A stretch of DNA of 64,000 bases from Gammaproteobacteria bacterium (GCA_020846135.1 JADLEK010000076.1:1-64000), one strand, 5' to 3'; positions 8,750-18,333 are shown, counted from the stretch's first letter. Numbers and translations are program-made. The notes: a model not told the origin generated them from the letters alone.

Positions 8750-9652
8750 TTATCCCGCCGCCGGTTTGACCTCGGGAACCGGAATGCCGTGTTGCCGACA
8801 GGCCGCAGTCAGGGTGTTGAGCAGCAGGCAGGCAATGGTCATCGGCCCCACCCCGCCCGGCACCGGCGTGATCGCCCCCGCCACCTCCACTGCTGCGGCA
8901 AAATCCACATCGCCGACCAGCCGGCCCTTGCCGTCCGGGGTGGGAATCCGGTTGATCCCGACATCGATCACCGTCGCCCCCGGCTTAATCCAGTCGCCCT
9001 TGACCATCTGCGCCTTGCCCACTGCTGCGACCAGGATATCCGCCCGCCGACACTCTTCAGCCAGATCACGGGTGCGAGAATGAGCGAGGGTGACGGTGCA
9101 ATGCTCGCGCAGCAGCAGCGCCGCCAGCGGTTTGCCGACGATGTTGGACCGTCCCAGCACCACCGCCCGCAGTCCGGCCAGATTCCCTACCTGCGCCTTA
9201 ATCAGCATCAGGCAACCGAGCGGGGTGCAGGGAACCATCGCGGTTCCACCCACCGCCAGCAGACCGGCGTTGAGCGGATGAAACCCGTCGACATCCTTGC
9301 TGACCGTAATCGCTCCAATCACCGGCTGCGGATCAATCTGCGGGGGCAACGGCAATTGCACCAGAATGCCGTTGATCGCCGGATCGCGGTTCAATTCCGC
9401 AATCCGGGCCAACAACCCGGTTTGAGTCACGGTCACTGGCGGGCGGTATTCAAAGGAATTCATGCCCGCCTCCCGCGCCTGCAAACCCTTGTTGCGGACA
9501 TAGATTTGACTGGCGGGATCGTCGCCGGCCAGCACCACCGCCAAACCAGGGGTGATGCCGTGATCGGCCTTGAGTTGGGCAACGTGAACGGCGATGCTGG
9601 CGCGTAGCCGGGCAGCGAACTGTTTACCATCGATGAGAGTAGCCGTAGCCAT
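8750..9652 (-). CDS. folD: Bifunctional methylenetetrahydrofolate dehydrogenase/cyclohydrolase
   Basis: FolD interconverts 5,10-methylene-THF and 10-formyl-THF in the cytoplasm. The 300-residue product has the YVRNK motif with the cyclohydrolase lysine near residue 54, the QLPLP block, and the PCTPLGC motif. It also has the NADP-binding GRSNIVGKP and a [11 protein letters not shown]-terminal motif. The length is a little above the 285-290 typical of the family because of a short C-terminal tail. It stands alone, convergent with the DUF2147 gene and divergent from the malonyltransferase gene. Confidence 0.96.
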   Translation of the reverse strand: MATATLIDGKQFAARLRASIAVHVAQLKADHGITPGLAVVLAGDDPASQIYVRNKGLQAREAGMNSFEYRPPVTVTQTGLLARIAELNRDPAINGILVQLPLPPQIDPQPVIGAITVSKDVDGFHPLNAGLLAVGGTAMVPCTPLGCLMLIKAQVGNLAGLRAVVLGRSNIVGKPLAALLLREHCTVTLAHSRTRDLAEECRRADILVAAVGKAQMVKGDWIKPGATVIDVGINRIPTPDGKGRLVGDVDFAAAVEVAGAITPVPGGVGPMTIACLLLNTLTAACRQHGIPVPEVKPAAG

Positions 9653-9783
9653 GAGCGTCCTCGTAAGCGCTGAACTGAATCGGTGAATGCTACTACAACC
9701 CGCCTGCGGTGAGCCCTTGCCTTGTCCGCGCCTTGTCCGTACCCTTGCGCGCTTTCCTACAATTCAACCGGAGCGCGTCAGCC

Positions 9784-10767
9784 GTGTCGAGCCAGAACCA
9801 GCAGATCATGTTCGTCTTTCCGGGGCAAGGCTCCCAGTACGTCGGAATGGGCAGCGACCTGATCCGGGATTTTCCGGTCGCCCAACGACGCTACGAACAG
9901 GCCAACGCCATTCTCGGCTATGACCTGGTCAAGCTCTGCCTGGAAGGGCCGGAAGAGCGGCTGCGCCTGACGCGTCACACCCAGCCCGCTTTGCTGACCC
10001 ACTCGCTGATCTGTCTCGAAATTTTCCGCGAACTCACCGAGGGGCAAGTCCAGCCGGTGCTGGCCGCCGGTCATAGCCTTGGCGAATACTGCGCCCTGGT
10101 CGCCGCCGACGCGCTGGATTTCGAGACCGCCCTGCGCCTCGTCCAGCAACGCGGCGAGTGCATGGGAACCTACGGCGAAGGCGAAATGCTGGCCTTCCCG
10201 CTACATCTGGACAATGTGCGTCCGCTGGCGGAAAAACACTTCTGCGCGATCGCGGCCTGCAACCTGCCAGATCAAACGGTGGTCGGCGGGCGCGGTCCCG
10301 ACCTCGACCGGCTGACTGAAGAAGCGCTGACCCACTTCCCGCGCAAGAAGCCGACCCGGCTCAAAACCGAAGGCGCATTCCACACCTTCTACATGATCGC
10401 CGCCGCGCTGCATTTCCGCCCGACCCTGGACACCGCCGCAATGCAAGCCCCCGCCATCCGGGTGTTATCCAACTACACCGGGACCCACCACGATCCCGAT
10501 CCTGCAACGATTAAAACCCGGCTGTTCTTCCAGCTCTTTCATCCAGTCAACTGGATGGGCAACCTGGAAACCGCCTTTCACGATGAAATCACCACCATTG
10601 TTGAATTTGGCGGCGGTCTGGGCAGCGGCCCTAATCCCGAAGACAAGCGCCCTAATCTGGAAAGCATGGTCAAAAAAGCGCTGCGCGGCTCGGATTACAG
10701 CGTTCACTACCATGCCGCAATCAACAGCCAGACCCTGCGCAACGCAGCCAAGGCGCTGCGGTCATGA
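9784..10767 (+). CDS. Stand-alone ACP S-malonyltransferase / trans-acyltransferase
   Basis: The product (about 327 residues from the GTG at 9784) is an acyltransferase of the FabD fold. It has FPGQGSQ near the N-terminus, nucleophile motif GHSLGEY, the substrate-contacting arginine in LVQQRGECM, and the catalytic-histidine region GAFHTFYM. The FHTFYM block differs from housekeeping FabD and resembles free-standing acyltransferases that serve PKS or polyunsaturated-lipid pathways in trans. No fab or PKS gene adjoins it. GTG at 9784 is favoured by an upstream GGAG; an ATG at 9808 would also keep the whole domain. It overlaps the next small ORF by ATGA. Confidence 0.8.
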   Translation: MSSQNQQIMFVFPGQGSQYVGMGSDLIRDFPVAQRRYEQANAILGYDLVKLCLEGPEERLRLTRHTQPALLTHSLICLEIFRELTEGQVQPVLAAGHSLGEYCALVAADALDFETALRLVQQRGECMGTYGEGEMLAFPLHLDNVRPLAEKHFCAIAACNLPDQTVVGGRGPDLDRLTEEALTHFPRKKPTRLKTEGAFHTFYMIAAALHFRPTLDTAAMQAPAIRVLSNYTGTHHDPDPATIKTRLFFQLFHPVNWMGNLETAFHDEITTIVEFGGGLGSGPNPEDKRPNLESMVKKALRGSDYSVHYHAAINSQTLRNAAKALRS

Positions 10768-10958
10768 CTCGTCCCCCCAGCCCGGCCCAACACGCCCGCC
10801 GCCAGCTCAATCAGGTCGCCATGCAACATTTACATCGCCGTTGTGAAGCGATCCGGGTGCTGCCGGCGGAGGAACCGCCAGCTCAGACCCTGCGATCCGG
10901 CGAGAACGTCGCTTTGCAGTCCGAAGACATGGCGGCGGAACGACCCATTTACCGTTAA
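10764..10958 (+). CDS. Small basic ORF coupled to the malonyltransferase
   Basis: The 64-residue ORF starts at the ATGA overlap with the malonyltransferase stop, the arrangement used elsewhere in this window for real coupled genes. The product has a basic, His/Gln/Arg-rich N-terminal half (QHARRQLNQVAMQHLHRR) and an acidic, Glu-rich C-terminal half. It has no signal peptide or membrane helix. I do not recognise it. The overlap is the only real support, so it could be a chance ORF. Confidence 0.4.
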   Translation: MTRPPSPAQHARRQLNQVAMQHLHRRCEAIRVLPAEEPPAQTLRSGENVALQSEDMAAERPIYR

Positions 10959-10992
10959 CGGCTGACCAAGGCTAAAGGCAAGGCGCCGCCTG

Positions 10993-11808
10993 TTAGCGGC
11001 TAAACCTGCGCAAGCAGGCCAGACTGTAGGCCAGCGCCTTGCTCATATCCCGTTGCCGCCGCAGATAAAACCGGGCGGCGGAATCGGGATGCCAACCCAC
11101 CCGAATCCCCAGAATGTCGGGATGCTCCAGGCGGAAGACCGCTTCATCGGTGTCATCATCGCCAAAGAAGATCGCCCGGCCAACGCCCTGTTCCGCCATG
11201 AGCCGCAGCAAGGCGCTGCCTTTGTTGGTCTCGGTATCGGGGAACAGGTTAACCACCCGTTTGCCACCGCTGACCTGCGGGGCCGGCTGTAATCCGGCTA
11301 CGGCGGCGGTGACTGCCGCCAGCGCCTGATCGGGATCGGCCACGTTGCGGTAGTGCAGCGTCAGGGTGTACTGCTTGTCCTCGACCCACACCCCCGGCAG
11401 ATCAACCTGCCCCCCGCTCCAGCGCCGGGACCAGCCCGCCGGGGCGACCGTCGGCAAGGGCGCGACCTGCAATTGCTCCAGCCAGCCGTTCACCAGGTTC
11501 TGCGCCCGTTGCAATTCGGGGCGGGTCGGATCGCCCCAGTCCAGCCCGTGATTGCCGATCATGAAATCGACGTCCACCCCATCCAGCAGGGTTGCCAGTT
11601 CGGGCCGATGCCGCCCGGACAGGATCGCCACCGGGACGTATTGGCGCAGGCGGCGCACCAGCGTCTGGATATTCGCGGCCAGCAGCGCCTCGCGGGGATC
11701 GTTGGCCAGCGTGGTCAACGTGCCGTCATAGTCCAGGGCGAACAGCGGACGCTGGCGACACCATTCGCGCAAGGCCGCGATGCCGGTTTTGGAAAAAAAA
11801 GGTTGCAC
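10993..11808 (-). CDS. otsB: Trehalose-6-phosphate phosphatase
   Basis: This HAD-superfamily phosphatase (271 residues) makes trehalose from trehalose-6-phosphate in the cytoplasm. Visible motifs are DYDGTLTTL (nucleophile and acid/base aspartates) near residue 25, LSGRHRPEL, a NHGLDW stretch, and the C-terminal Mg-binding GDDDTDEAVF near 218. The length and motif order agree with OtsB. It lies 29 bases downstream of otsA on the same strand, so the two steps of the OtsAB pathway are co-transcribed. Trehalose is an osmoprotectant and in some bacteria a carbon store. Confidence 0.94.
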   Translation of the reverse strand: MQPFFSKTGIAALREWCRQRPLFALDYDGTLTTLANDPREALLAANIQTLVRRLRQYVPVAILSGRHRPELATLLDGVDVDFMIGNHGLDWGDPTRPELQRAQNLVNGWLEQLQVAPLPTVAPAGWSRRWSGGQVDLPGVWVEDKQYTLTLHYRNVADPDQALAAVTAAVAGLQPAPQVSGGKRVVNLFPDTETNKGSALLRLMAEQGVGRAIFFGDDDTDEAVFRLEHPDILGIRVGWHPDSAARFYLRRQRDMSKALAYSLACLRRFSR

Positions 11809-11837
11809 GAACGATGTCCCGTAGATGGCAAAGAGAT

Positions 11838-14192
11838 TCAGGAGGGTTCTTTGAGTAGCGGCGCATTCGCGCCCAGGCTGGACAGCTTGAGGGCGAAGCG
11901 GTTTTTCCGACGCACCGCCGCCGCATCAAGCAACATCCGCCCGGCCCAGCGGAAGATATTAAATTCACTGACATAACTCCGCATGGCGTGCATCCGTTCC
12001 CGCTGTTCAGTTTCGGGCATGGACAAGGCGACATGCAGCGCCTCGGCGCATTGCTCAATATCGTAAGGATTCACGATCAGCGCCTCGGTCAGTTCCCGCG
12101 AGGCCCCGGCAAACATGCTGAGAATCAACACACCTTGCTCATCATCGCGAGCGGACAGATATTCCTTGGCGACCAGATTCATCCCGTCATGCAGGCTGCT
12201 GACCAGGCACAGCACGGCGGCGCGGAAATACTGAAACACATCAACCGGCTCATGGTGTTCGATCTTGAGGATGATCGGCAGATAACGGCCATCGCCATAC
12301 TTGATATTGACCTGCTCGGCCATGGCCCGCACCTCGGCGTCAAAGTGCTGATAGGCCGGCAGCGAGGAGCGTGACGGCGCGGCAATCTGGACAAAAGCAA
12401 ACTGCCCAATCCATTCCGGGTGTTTCTCCAGCAACCGTTCGATGGCGCGGAATCGTTCGACAATGCCCTTGGTGTAGTCGAGCCGGTCAACCCCGACCCC
12501 GATCCGGACGCCGTCAGGAATGTTGTCGCGGGCATGAATCCGCAGGCGGCAGTCCGGGCCGGGCGGCACCTCGGCCAGCCAGCGCGGCGGCCATTCAATC
12601 GAGATCGGGTAGGGCCGCACTAGGGTCATTTTGCCGTTGTAGGAGATCGATGAGGTCTCCCGTTCGATCCGCGATTCCAGAAACCGATCTACCGTGTCGA
12701 TGAAATTGTTGGCGTGATAGCGGGTATGGAAGCCCATGATGGTGCTGCCGAGCAGTCCTTCCAGAATCGCTTCCCGCCACGGGCAGATGCCGAAAACTTC
12801 CTGATTCGGCCAGGGAATGTGCCAGAAGGTGATAATGGTCGCCTGTGGCAACTGAGCGCGAATCATCTGCGGCAATAGCGCAAAGTGGTAATCCTGAATC
12901 AGCACCACCGGGTCGGCGCTCCGCGCATCCCGCACCACCGCATCAGCGAATTTCTGGTTGACCTTGATGTATTCCTCCCAGTCCGAACCCCGGAAAACCG
13001 GACGGGTATGGGCGATATGGCACAGCGGCCACAACCCCTCGTTGGAAAAGCCGTAGTAGTAACCCAGTTCCTCGTCCTTGCTCAGCCACACCCGGTGAAT
13101 TTCATACTGCGGATCATCGGGTGGCACCCGGACCCGGTCGCGTTCATCGACCACCTCACGGTCAGCCGAGCCGTTGCCATGCGCCACCCACACCCCGGAA
13201 CAGGCGCGAACAATCGGCTCCATCGCCGTCACCAGCCCGCTGGCCGGAAAATGAACCTCAATCGTGTTGCCGACCCGGCTGTGGATGTAGGGCTGGCGGT
13301 TGGACACCACAATCACTTCATCGCCGGACAGTTCGTTGGACAGGATTTCACGCAGTTTTTGCGGGGTCCAGTGCAGTTGCAGGTCATCGCGGATGGCGCG
13401 GTTATCTTCCAGATCCCGCATCAGGTTTTTGATGTCGCGCAGGATCGGCTGAAATTCCCGATGCTGGGGCGCCACCGGATCATTCGCGGCGCTGGGTTTA
13501 CGCGCCTCGTTAAGCAAGGTTCGCATCGAGTTCATCCATTCCCGGCGACTCCAGCGCACCATGATCAGCGCTACCAGCGAGGTGACAACCCCAATGATCA
13601 GGATCAACGCGATCAGGTAATTGCGGGTGTCGGCGCTGCGCCGGGCGGCTACGCTCAGATCATGGACCATGATTAACTGGCCCAGGATCGCAGCCGGCGC
13701 GGCGGCGTCCGTACCAGCGGTTTCCTCAGCGGCCATTGGCGCTACCCACATGGTGTCGGTAGTGAAATGATAGGTTTGGCCCTTGATGGTTTTGACGATC
13801 AGATTCAGGGTTTCATCATCAGTCGCCTGATCGGCCACCTTAACGGAGGGATCCGGTGTAGGCAGGCTCTGACAGCTCAGGTCGGCGGGAAACAGCACCG
13901 TCTTGAATTCCAGAACCTGATTGGCGTTGCAATAGCCCATCGCCAGAATCCGTTCATCCTGAGCCACCTTGTCCAGCAGCGCCTGAATAATGGTTTTGCG
14001 TTCCCGCCCTTTCAGCAACAGCAAGGGCCGCAGGCTTTCCTGAAGGGTGCCGAGCACCAGTTGGCTGCGCCGTTCCAGATCACTGACAAACCAGCGCCGG
14101 GTGATCAGGTCAACCGCGGGAACCAGCAGCGCACCGCCGATCCCTAAGACTACGATCAGCGGGATCACGAATTTCAGCATCAGTTTCACCAA
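11838..14192 (-). CDS. otsA: Trehalose-6-phosphate synthase with N-terminal membrane sensor-like module
   Basis: The 784-residue protein is much longer than a plain OtsA (about 470). Residues 291 to the end form the GT20 trehalose-6-phosphate synthase, which joins UDP-glucose to glucose-6-phosphate. Motifs are VVSNRQP near 295, FWHIPWPN, RLDYTKGI and HDGMNLVAKEY. The first 290 residues are extra. A membrane helix lies at about 7-27, a non-cytoplasmic region of about 160 residues at 28-190, a second helix at about 192-212, and a charged helical linker follows. This is the layout of a histidine-kinase or chemoreceptor input module, so the synthase is probably membrane-anchored and may respond to an extracytoplasmic signal (inference). 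It is the first gene of an otsA-otsB unit and is divergent from the GH15 gene. Confidence 0.93.
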   Translation of the reverse strand: MVKLMLKFVIPLIVVLGIGGALLVPAVDLITRRWFVSDLERRSQLVLGTLQESLRPLLLLKGRERKTIIQALLDKVAQDERILAMGYCNANQVLEFKTVLFPADLSCQSLPTPDPSVKVADQATDDETLNLIVKTIKGQTYHFTTDTMWVAPMAAEETAGTDAAAPAAILGQLIMVHDLSVAARRSADTRNYLIALILIIGVVTSLVALIMVRWSRREWMNSMRTLLNEARKPSAANDPVAPQHREFQPILRDIKNLMRDLEDNRAIRDDLQLHWTPQKLREILSNELSGDEVIVVSNRQPYIHSRVGNTIEVHFPASGLVTAMEPIVRACSGVWVAHGNGSADREVVDERDRVRVPPDDPQYEIHRVWLSKDEELGYYYGFSNEGLWPLCHIAHTRPVFRGSDWEEYIKVNQKFADAVVRDARSADPVVLIQDYHFALLPQMIRAQLPQATIITFWHIPWPNQEVFGICPWREAILEGLLGSTIMGFHTRYHANNFIDTVDRFLESRIERETSSISYNGKMTLVRPYPISIEWPPRWLAEVPPGPDCRLRIHARDNIPDGVRIGVGVDRLDYTKGIVERFRAIERLLEKHPEWIGQFAFVQIAAPSRSSLPAYQHFDAEVRAMAEQVNIKYGDGRYLPIILKIEHHEPVDVFQYFRAAVLCLVSSLHDGMNLVAKEYLSARDDEQGVLILSMFAGASRELTEALIVNPYDIEQCAEALHVALSMPETEQRERMHAMRSYVSEFNIFRWAGRMLLDAAAVRRKNRFALKLSSLGANAPLLKEPS

Positions 14193-14195
14193 GCC

Positions 14196-14313
14196 TCCTA
14201 CCGCATAATTTGGAGTGGATGTTCAGCCTCCAGCAACACACATGTCCCGCTGTATATACGACTTACCGCAGTCCTACCGCATAATTTGGAGTGGATGTTC
14301 AGCCTCCAGCAAC
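14196..14313. repeat. 42-bp perfect direct repeat in the otsA/GH15 divergent region
   Basis: Positions 14196-14237 and 14272-14313 are identical over 42 bases (beginning TCCTACCGCATAATTTGG), with 34 bases between them. The pair occupies most of the 145-base gap between the divergent otsA and GH15 starts and includes an AT-rich TAATTT core in each copy. It may be a recent tandem duplication, or duplicated promoter or operator sites for the two trehalose/glucan transcription units. Confidence 0.85.
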
Positions 14314-14337
14314 CCTTCAGACCCGGAGCCAACCGCC

Positions 14338-16108
14338 ATGTATCCCTACGCCATCATCGGCAATTGCCAGGTCAGCGCCCTGGTGAGCGAACAGGCCAGC
14401 ATTGACTGGTACTGCGCGCCGCGCCCGGATTCGGAACCGCTGTTTGGTCGGCTGCTCGATCCGGCTGGCGGTCATTTTACCTTGGCGGCGCCCCATCCCG
14501 ATCAGGTCGTCCAAAGTTATATCGAGAATACCTAATGTGCTGGAGACCCGGTTTACCGACGCCGCAGGCAACAGCCTGGCGGTGATCGATTTTGCGCCCT
14601 GCTTTGAACAGTACGGGCGGATGTACCGGCCCACCCTGCTGATTCGCATCATCCGCCCGCTCAACGGCGCGCCGCAGGTGGTGGCCTCCTGCCAGCCGGT
14701 GCGCGGCTGGAGCAAGCAGCCGCTACAACCCCGGCGCGGCAACAGTCATCTCGATTTTCCCGGACTGAGCGATGAACTGCGCCTGACCACCACCATGCCG
14801 CTGACCTATTTGCTGGACGGCGCGCCGGTGGTCGTCACCCAGCCGCTTTATTTCGCCTTCACCTGGGGGATTCCGGTGCAGGACGATCTGCCGTTCGTTT
14901 GCGAATCGTTTCTGCAAAAGACCATCCAGCACTGGCGCTACTGGGTCAAGCACTGCTCGATTCCCAGCCAGTTCCAGCGCGAAGTGATCCGCTCGGCGCT
15001 GACCCTGAAACTGCACTGCTATGAGGAAACCGGGGCGATTCTGGCGGCGATCACCACCAGTCTGCCGGAGGAAATCGGTGGGGTTCGCAACTGGGATTAC
15101 CGCTACTGCTGGCTGCGCGATGCCTGCTTCATCGTCTCGGCGTTCTACCGCCTGGGGCATTTTGCCGAACTGGAAGGGCTGTTGCTGTTCCTGCTCAATG
15201 TGTTGCAACGCGACGACGGCCAACGGCTCCATCCGGTCTACAAGGTGGACGGCAGCTTGCCGCTGCCGGAACTGAGCCTGGATCACTGGGAAGGTTATCA
15301 GCACAGCCGCCCGGTGCGGGTGGGCAATCAGGCGGCGGAACATATCCAGAATGATGTGTACGGCGAAGTGCTGCTGACCCTGGCCCCGCTGTATTTCGAT
15401 GACCGTTTTTCCTATCTGCGCTCGGAACGGTACGCCGCCATTTTCCACCGGCTGGCAGCGCAGGCGTATCAGGCGCTGACCGAACCGGACGCCGGGTTGT
15501 GGGAACAGCGCGATGGCTGGAAAGTGCATTCCTTCACGCTGCTGATGTCCTGGGCGGGCCTGGATCGGTATGTACGACTGCTGGAGGAACAGCGGATCAG
15601 CGGCGATCTGGCCGAGGCGACCGGCTGGCGCGACGCCGCTTATCAGGCGCTGTTGCAGGCCGCGCATCAGGGCGTCATCACCAATAGCCCCAGCGATCCC
15701 AGCCCGGACGCTTCGCTGTTGCTGTTGCCGGGGGTGCGGTTCCCGGTGACCGCGATCAACCGCGATACAGTGGCGGCGATTCAGGCGCAGTTGGGAGCTG
15801 ATTCGGACCATGCGGAACTGCCGGCTTTTCTGTACCGCTATCGGCGTCAGGACGATTTTGGCCGCCCGGCGCACGCTTTTCTGATCTGCACCTACTGGCT
15901 GGTTGAGGCGCTGGCGCAGCTGGGCGAGCCGGATCAGGCGCGGGACATCCTGCAACGCTCCCTGGCGGCCAATCGGCTGGGGTTGTGTGCCGAGCATTTT
16001 GACCCGGCCCACCAGCAGCAGACCGACAACTTCCCGCAGTGTTATTCGCACGTCGGCCTGATCAACGGCGCGTTTGCGGTCAGCCCGCCGTGGGCCGACA
16101 TTCTCTGA
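14338..16108 (+). pseudogene. GH15 glucoamylase/trehalase-like gene with a single frameshift
   Basis: ATG at 14338 (MYPYAIIGN) starts a typical bacterial GH15 protein with IDWYCAPRPDSE, FGRLLDP and SYIENT. The frame stops at TAA 14533-14535. The next frame continues at once with NVLETRF and runs to TGA at 16106-16108. It carries the family blocks PEEIGGVRNWDYRYCWLRDA, HIQNDVYGE and a C-terminal CAEHFDP motif. Dropping one T at 14533 gives IENTNVLETRF and a full-length product of about 589 residues. GH15 enzymes hydrolyse alpha-glucans, and some split trehalose. With otsAB divergent from it, a trehalose or glycogen role is plausible. It is either a recent mutation or a sequencing error, because the downstream frame shows no other damage. 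Confidence 0.85.
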
Positions 16109-16358
16109 ACGGGGCAATCTGCAATCCCCGGCTATCGCGTTTGACCGGATTTCGACTACCCTTAAACGGCGACGCATCGCCGGAACGGGCCTTTGTGGGC
16201 GGAGCAGGCATTGGTGCCCGCTGCTGTTCGCCTATCCATCCCAGCGATTTCCCCCGTACATAATGATCATTATCCGCCCGCGTTACCCGGATGCGGGCCG
16301 GCGGGGAACTGTTGACCGTCCATTCGATTATCCACTTCAAGACCACGAGGTAAGGTTC

Positions 16359-17909
16359 ATGATCGCTGAGAAACATCTCGATATCCTGCATGAACGTCGC
16401 GCCAAGGTACTGGCCGGCGGCGGCGAGGACAAAATTCAGGAGCGCCACGCCAAAGGATTGCTGGGCGCCCGCGAACGGTTGCTGGCGCTGTTTCAGCCCG
16501 ATACCTTTCAGGAAATCGGCACCCACGCCAAACACGCCGGCAAGCATTTCGGGCTGGCCGACAAGGAACTGCCTTCGGACGGCGTCGTGGTCGGCACCGG
16601 CTTTGTCGATGGTCGGCCGGTCGCGGCGTTCAGCCAGGATTTCACCGTGATGGGCGGCACCCTGGGGAAGATGCACGCCAAAAAGATCGTCCAGTCCCTG
16701 CAAATGGCGCTGAAGATTGGCGTGCCGGTGGTGGCGTTCAAGGATTCCGCCGGCGCCCGAATTCAGGAAGGGGTCGATGCCCTGTCCGGCTATGGCGAGG
16801 TGTTCTACAACAACGTGCTGTTGTCGGGGGTGGTGCCGCAGATCGCGATCATCGCCGGACCCTGTGCGGGCGGCGCGGCGTATTCGCCGGCCTTGATGGA
16901 TTACATCATCATGACCCGCAATGACGCCTACATGTTTATCACCGGCCCGGAAGTGATCAAGGCGGTGACCGGGCGCACCACCAGTCTGGAGGATGTCGGC
17001 AGCGCCCAGATGCACGCTACGGTCAGCGGCAATGTTCACTTTGTCGCTGAAGATGACCGCCACGCGGTGCAGATCGCCAAGGCGCTGCTGAGCTATCTAC
17101 CGTCCAATAACACCGAAGACCCGCCGCACCGGCCCTATCCCGATCTCGATCTGTCGCCGGACGAGGGGATCAACACGCTGATCCCGGAAACTTCGTCGGA
17201 GCCGATGGACGTGCAGCCGATCATCAAGCGGTTGCTGGACAACGGCCAGTTTCTGGAAGTCCACGCCGGCTGGGCGGGCAATATCGTGGTCGGCTTCGGT
17301 CGGGTGCAAGGCATTGTGGTGGGCCTGATCGCCAATCAGTCGATGGTCCGGGCCGGTGCAATGGATATTGACGCTTCTGACAAGGGCGCTCGCTTTATCC
17401 GCTTCTGCAACGCTTTTAATATCCCACTGGTGACGCTGGTGGATGTGCCCGGCTTCCTGCCCGGCATCGAGCAGGAACGCGGCGGCATCATTCGCCATGG
17501 CGCGAAGATGCTCTACACCTACGCCTCCGCCACGGTGCCGAAGATCACCATCATTCTGCGCAAGGCGTATGGCGGTTCCTATCTGGCGATGTGCGCTCAG
17601 GAAATGGGCGCGGATATGGTGTTCGCCTGGCCGACCGCTGAAATCGCGGTGATGGGCGCAGAGGGCGCGGTCAACATTCTCTATCGCAGCGAACTCAAGG
17701 GCGCGGAGGATCGCAAGGCCATGGCTAAGGAGCTGGCCGATGAATACCGCGCCAAGTTCGCCTCGCCGTACATGTCGGCTTCACGCGGCTACATCACCGA
17801 TGTCATCGAACCCGCCGATACCCGCGCCACCATTACGCTGGCGTTGCGGAAGTTGTTGACCAAGCGTGAATTGCGTCCGGCCAAGAAGCACGGCGATATT
17901 CCACTGTGA
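16359..17909 (+). CDS. mmdA: Methylmalonyl-CoA decarboxylase alpha subunit / carboxyltransferase
   Basis: The 516-residue carboxyltransferase belongs to the propionyl-CoA-carboxylase-beta family. Motifs are SAGARIQEGVDALSGY, GPCAGGAAYSPAL and, in the C-terminal half, DVPGFLPGIEQE, YGGSYLAMC and MGAEGAVNILY. The downstream genes (OadG-like, biotin carrier, OadB-like) identify it as the alpha subunit of a Na+-translocating acyl-CoA decarboxylase. It would move CO2 from (S)-methylmalonyl-CoA onto carrier biotin. Malonyl- or glutaconyl-CoA as substrate is possible but less likely from the overall pattern. The start at 16359 has a GAGGTAAGG ribosome site; the frame is open further upstream but overlaps GH15. 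Confidence 0.88.
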   Translation: MIAEKHLDILHERRAKVLAGGGEDKIQERHAKGLLGARERLLALFQPDTFQEIGTHAKHAGKHFGLADKELPSDGVVVGTGFVDGRPVAAFSQDFTVMGGTLGKMHAKKIVQSLQMALKIGVPVVAFKDSAGARIQEGVDALSGYGEVFYNNVLLSGVVPQIAIIAGPCAGGAAYSPALMDYIIMTRNDAYMFITGPEVIKAVTGRTTSLEDVGSAQMHATVSGNVHFVAEDDRHAVQIAKALLSYLPSNNTEDPPHRPYPDLDLSPDEGINTLIPETSSEPMDVQPIIKRLLDNGQFLEVHAGWAGNIVVGFGRVQGIVVGLIANQSMVRAGAMDIDASDKGARFIRFCNAFNIPLVTLVDVPGFLPGIEQERGGIIRHGAKMLYTYASATVPKITIILRKAYGGSYLAMCAQEMGADMVFAWPTAEIAVMGAEGAVNILYRSELKGAEDRKAMAKELADEYRAKFASPYMSASRGYITDVIEPADTRATITLALRKLLTKRELRPAKKHGDIPL

Positions 17910-17940
17910 TCTGTTCAGGCCCCTCACCGGAAACACACCG

Positions 17941-18288
17941 ATGACCTACACCACACTCAACGCCGTCCGCGACATTCTCATTATCTACGGCATCGTGATT
18001 GTCGTTTCGATGCTGGTCGCGCTGGTCATTCGCGGCATCGTCATGGTGCTGTCGCGGCATGCTGAAAAAGAAGCGGCCAATGCCCCGGCCAAGCCAGCGC
18101 CGGTCGCACCGGCGCCGATGATCACCGGCATTCCCCACGAACATCTGGCAGTGATAACCGCTGCCATTGCCACCATGCTGGGATCGCACCGGATTATCCG
18201 GATTGAAACTCCGGAACGCGGCTTCGGCTGGACGGCTGAAGCGCGCACCACTCATCACACCTCCCATGCACCCCGCGGATCGCACTGA
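17941..18288 (+). CDS. OadG-like delta/gamma subunit of the Na+-pumping decarboxylase
   Basis: The 115-residue protein has one N-terminal membrane helix (ILIIYGIVIVVSMLVALVI), an Ala/Pro-rich linker and a soluble tail with IPHEHLAVITAAIATMLG, followed by RIIRIETP. This is the layout of OadG/MmdD small subunits, which hold the carboxyltransferase on the membrane pump. The second block matches the usual EE-A-I-AAV-----R-repeat that follows the linker in the family. The start is the ATG at 17941, 31 bases after mmdA. The tail is His-rich, as in OadG proteins that bind Zn2+. Confidence 0.8.
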   Translation: MTYTTLNAVRDILIIYGIVIVVSMLVALVIRGIVMVLSRHAEKEAANAPAKPAPVAPAPMITGIPHEHLAVITAAIATMLGSHRIIRIETPERGFGWTAEARTTHHTSHAPRGSH

Positions 18289-18333
18289 TTTAAACCCCTT
18301 TCTCCCTTATCCCTTGTTACGAGAACAGCACCC

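Noticed and set aside
14196-14313. CRISPR-like repeat
   Set aside because: Only two copies with one 34-base interval and no cas genes; a simple duplication explains it.
14723-16177. 484-codon minus-strand frame opposite GH15
   Set aside because: It is a shadow of a high-GC gene with well-defined GH15 motifs on the + strand.
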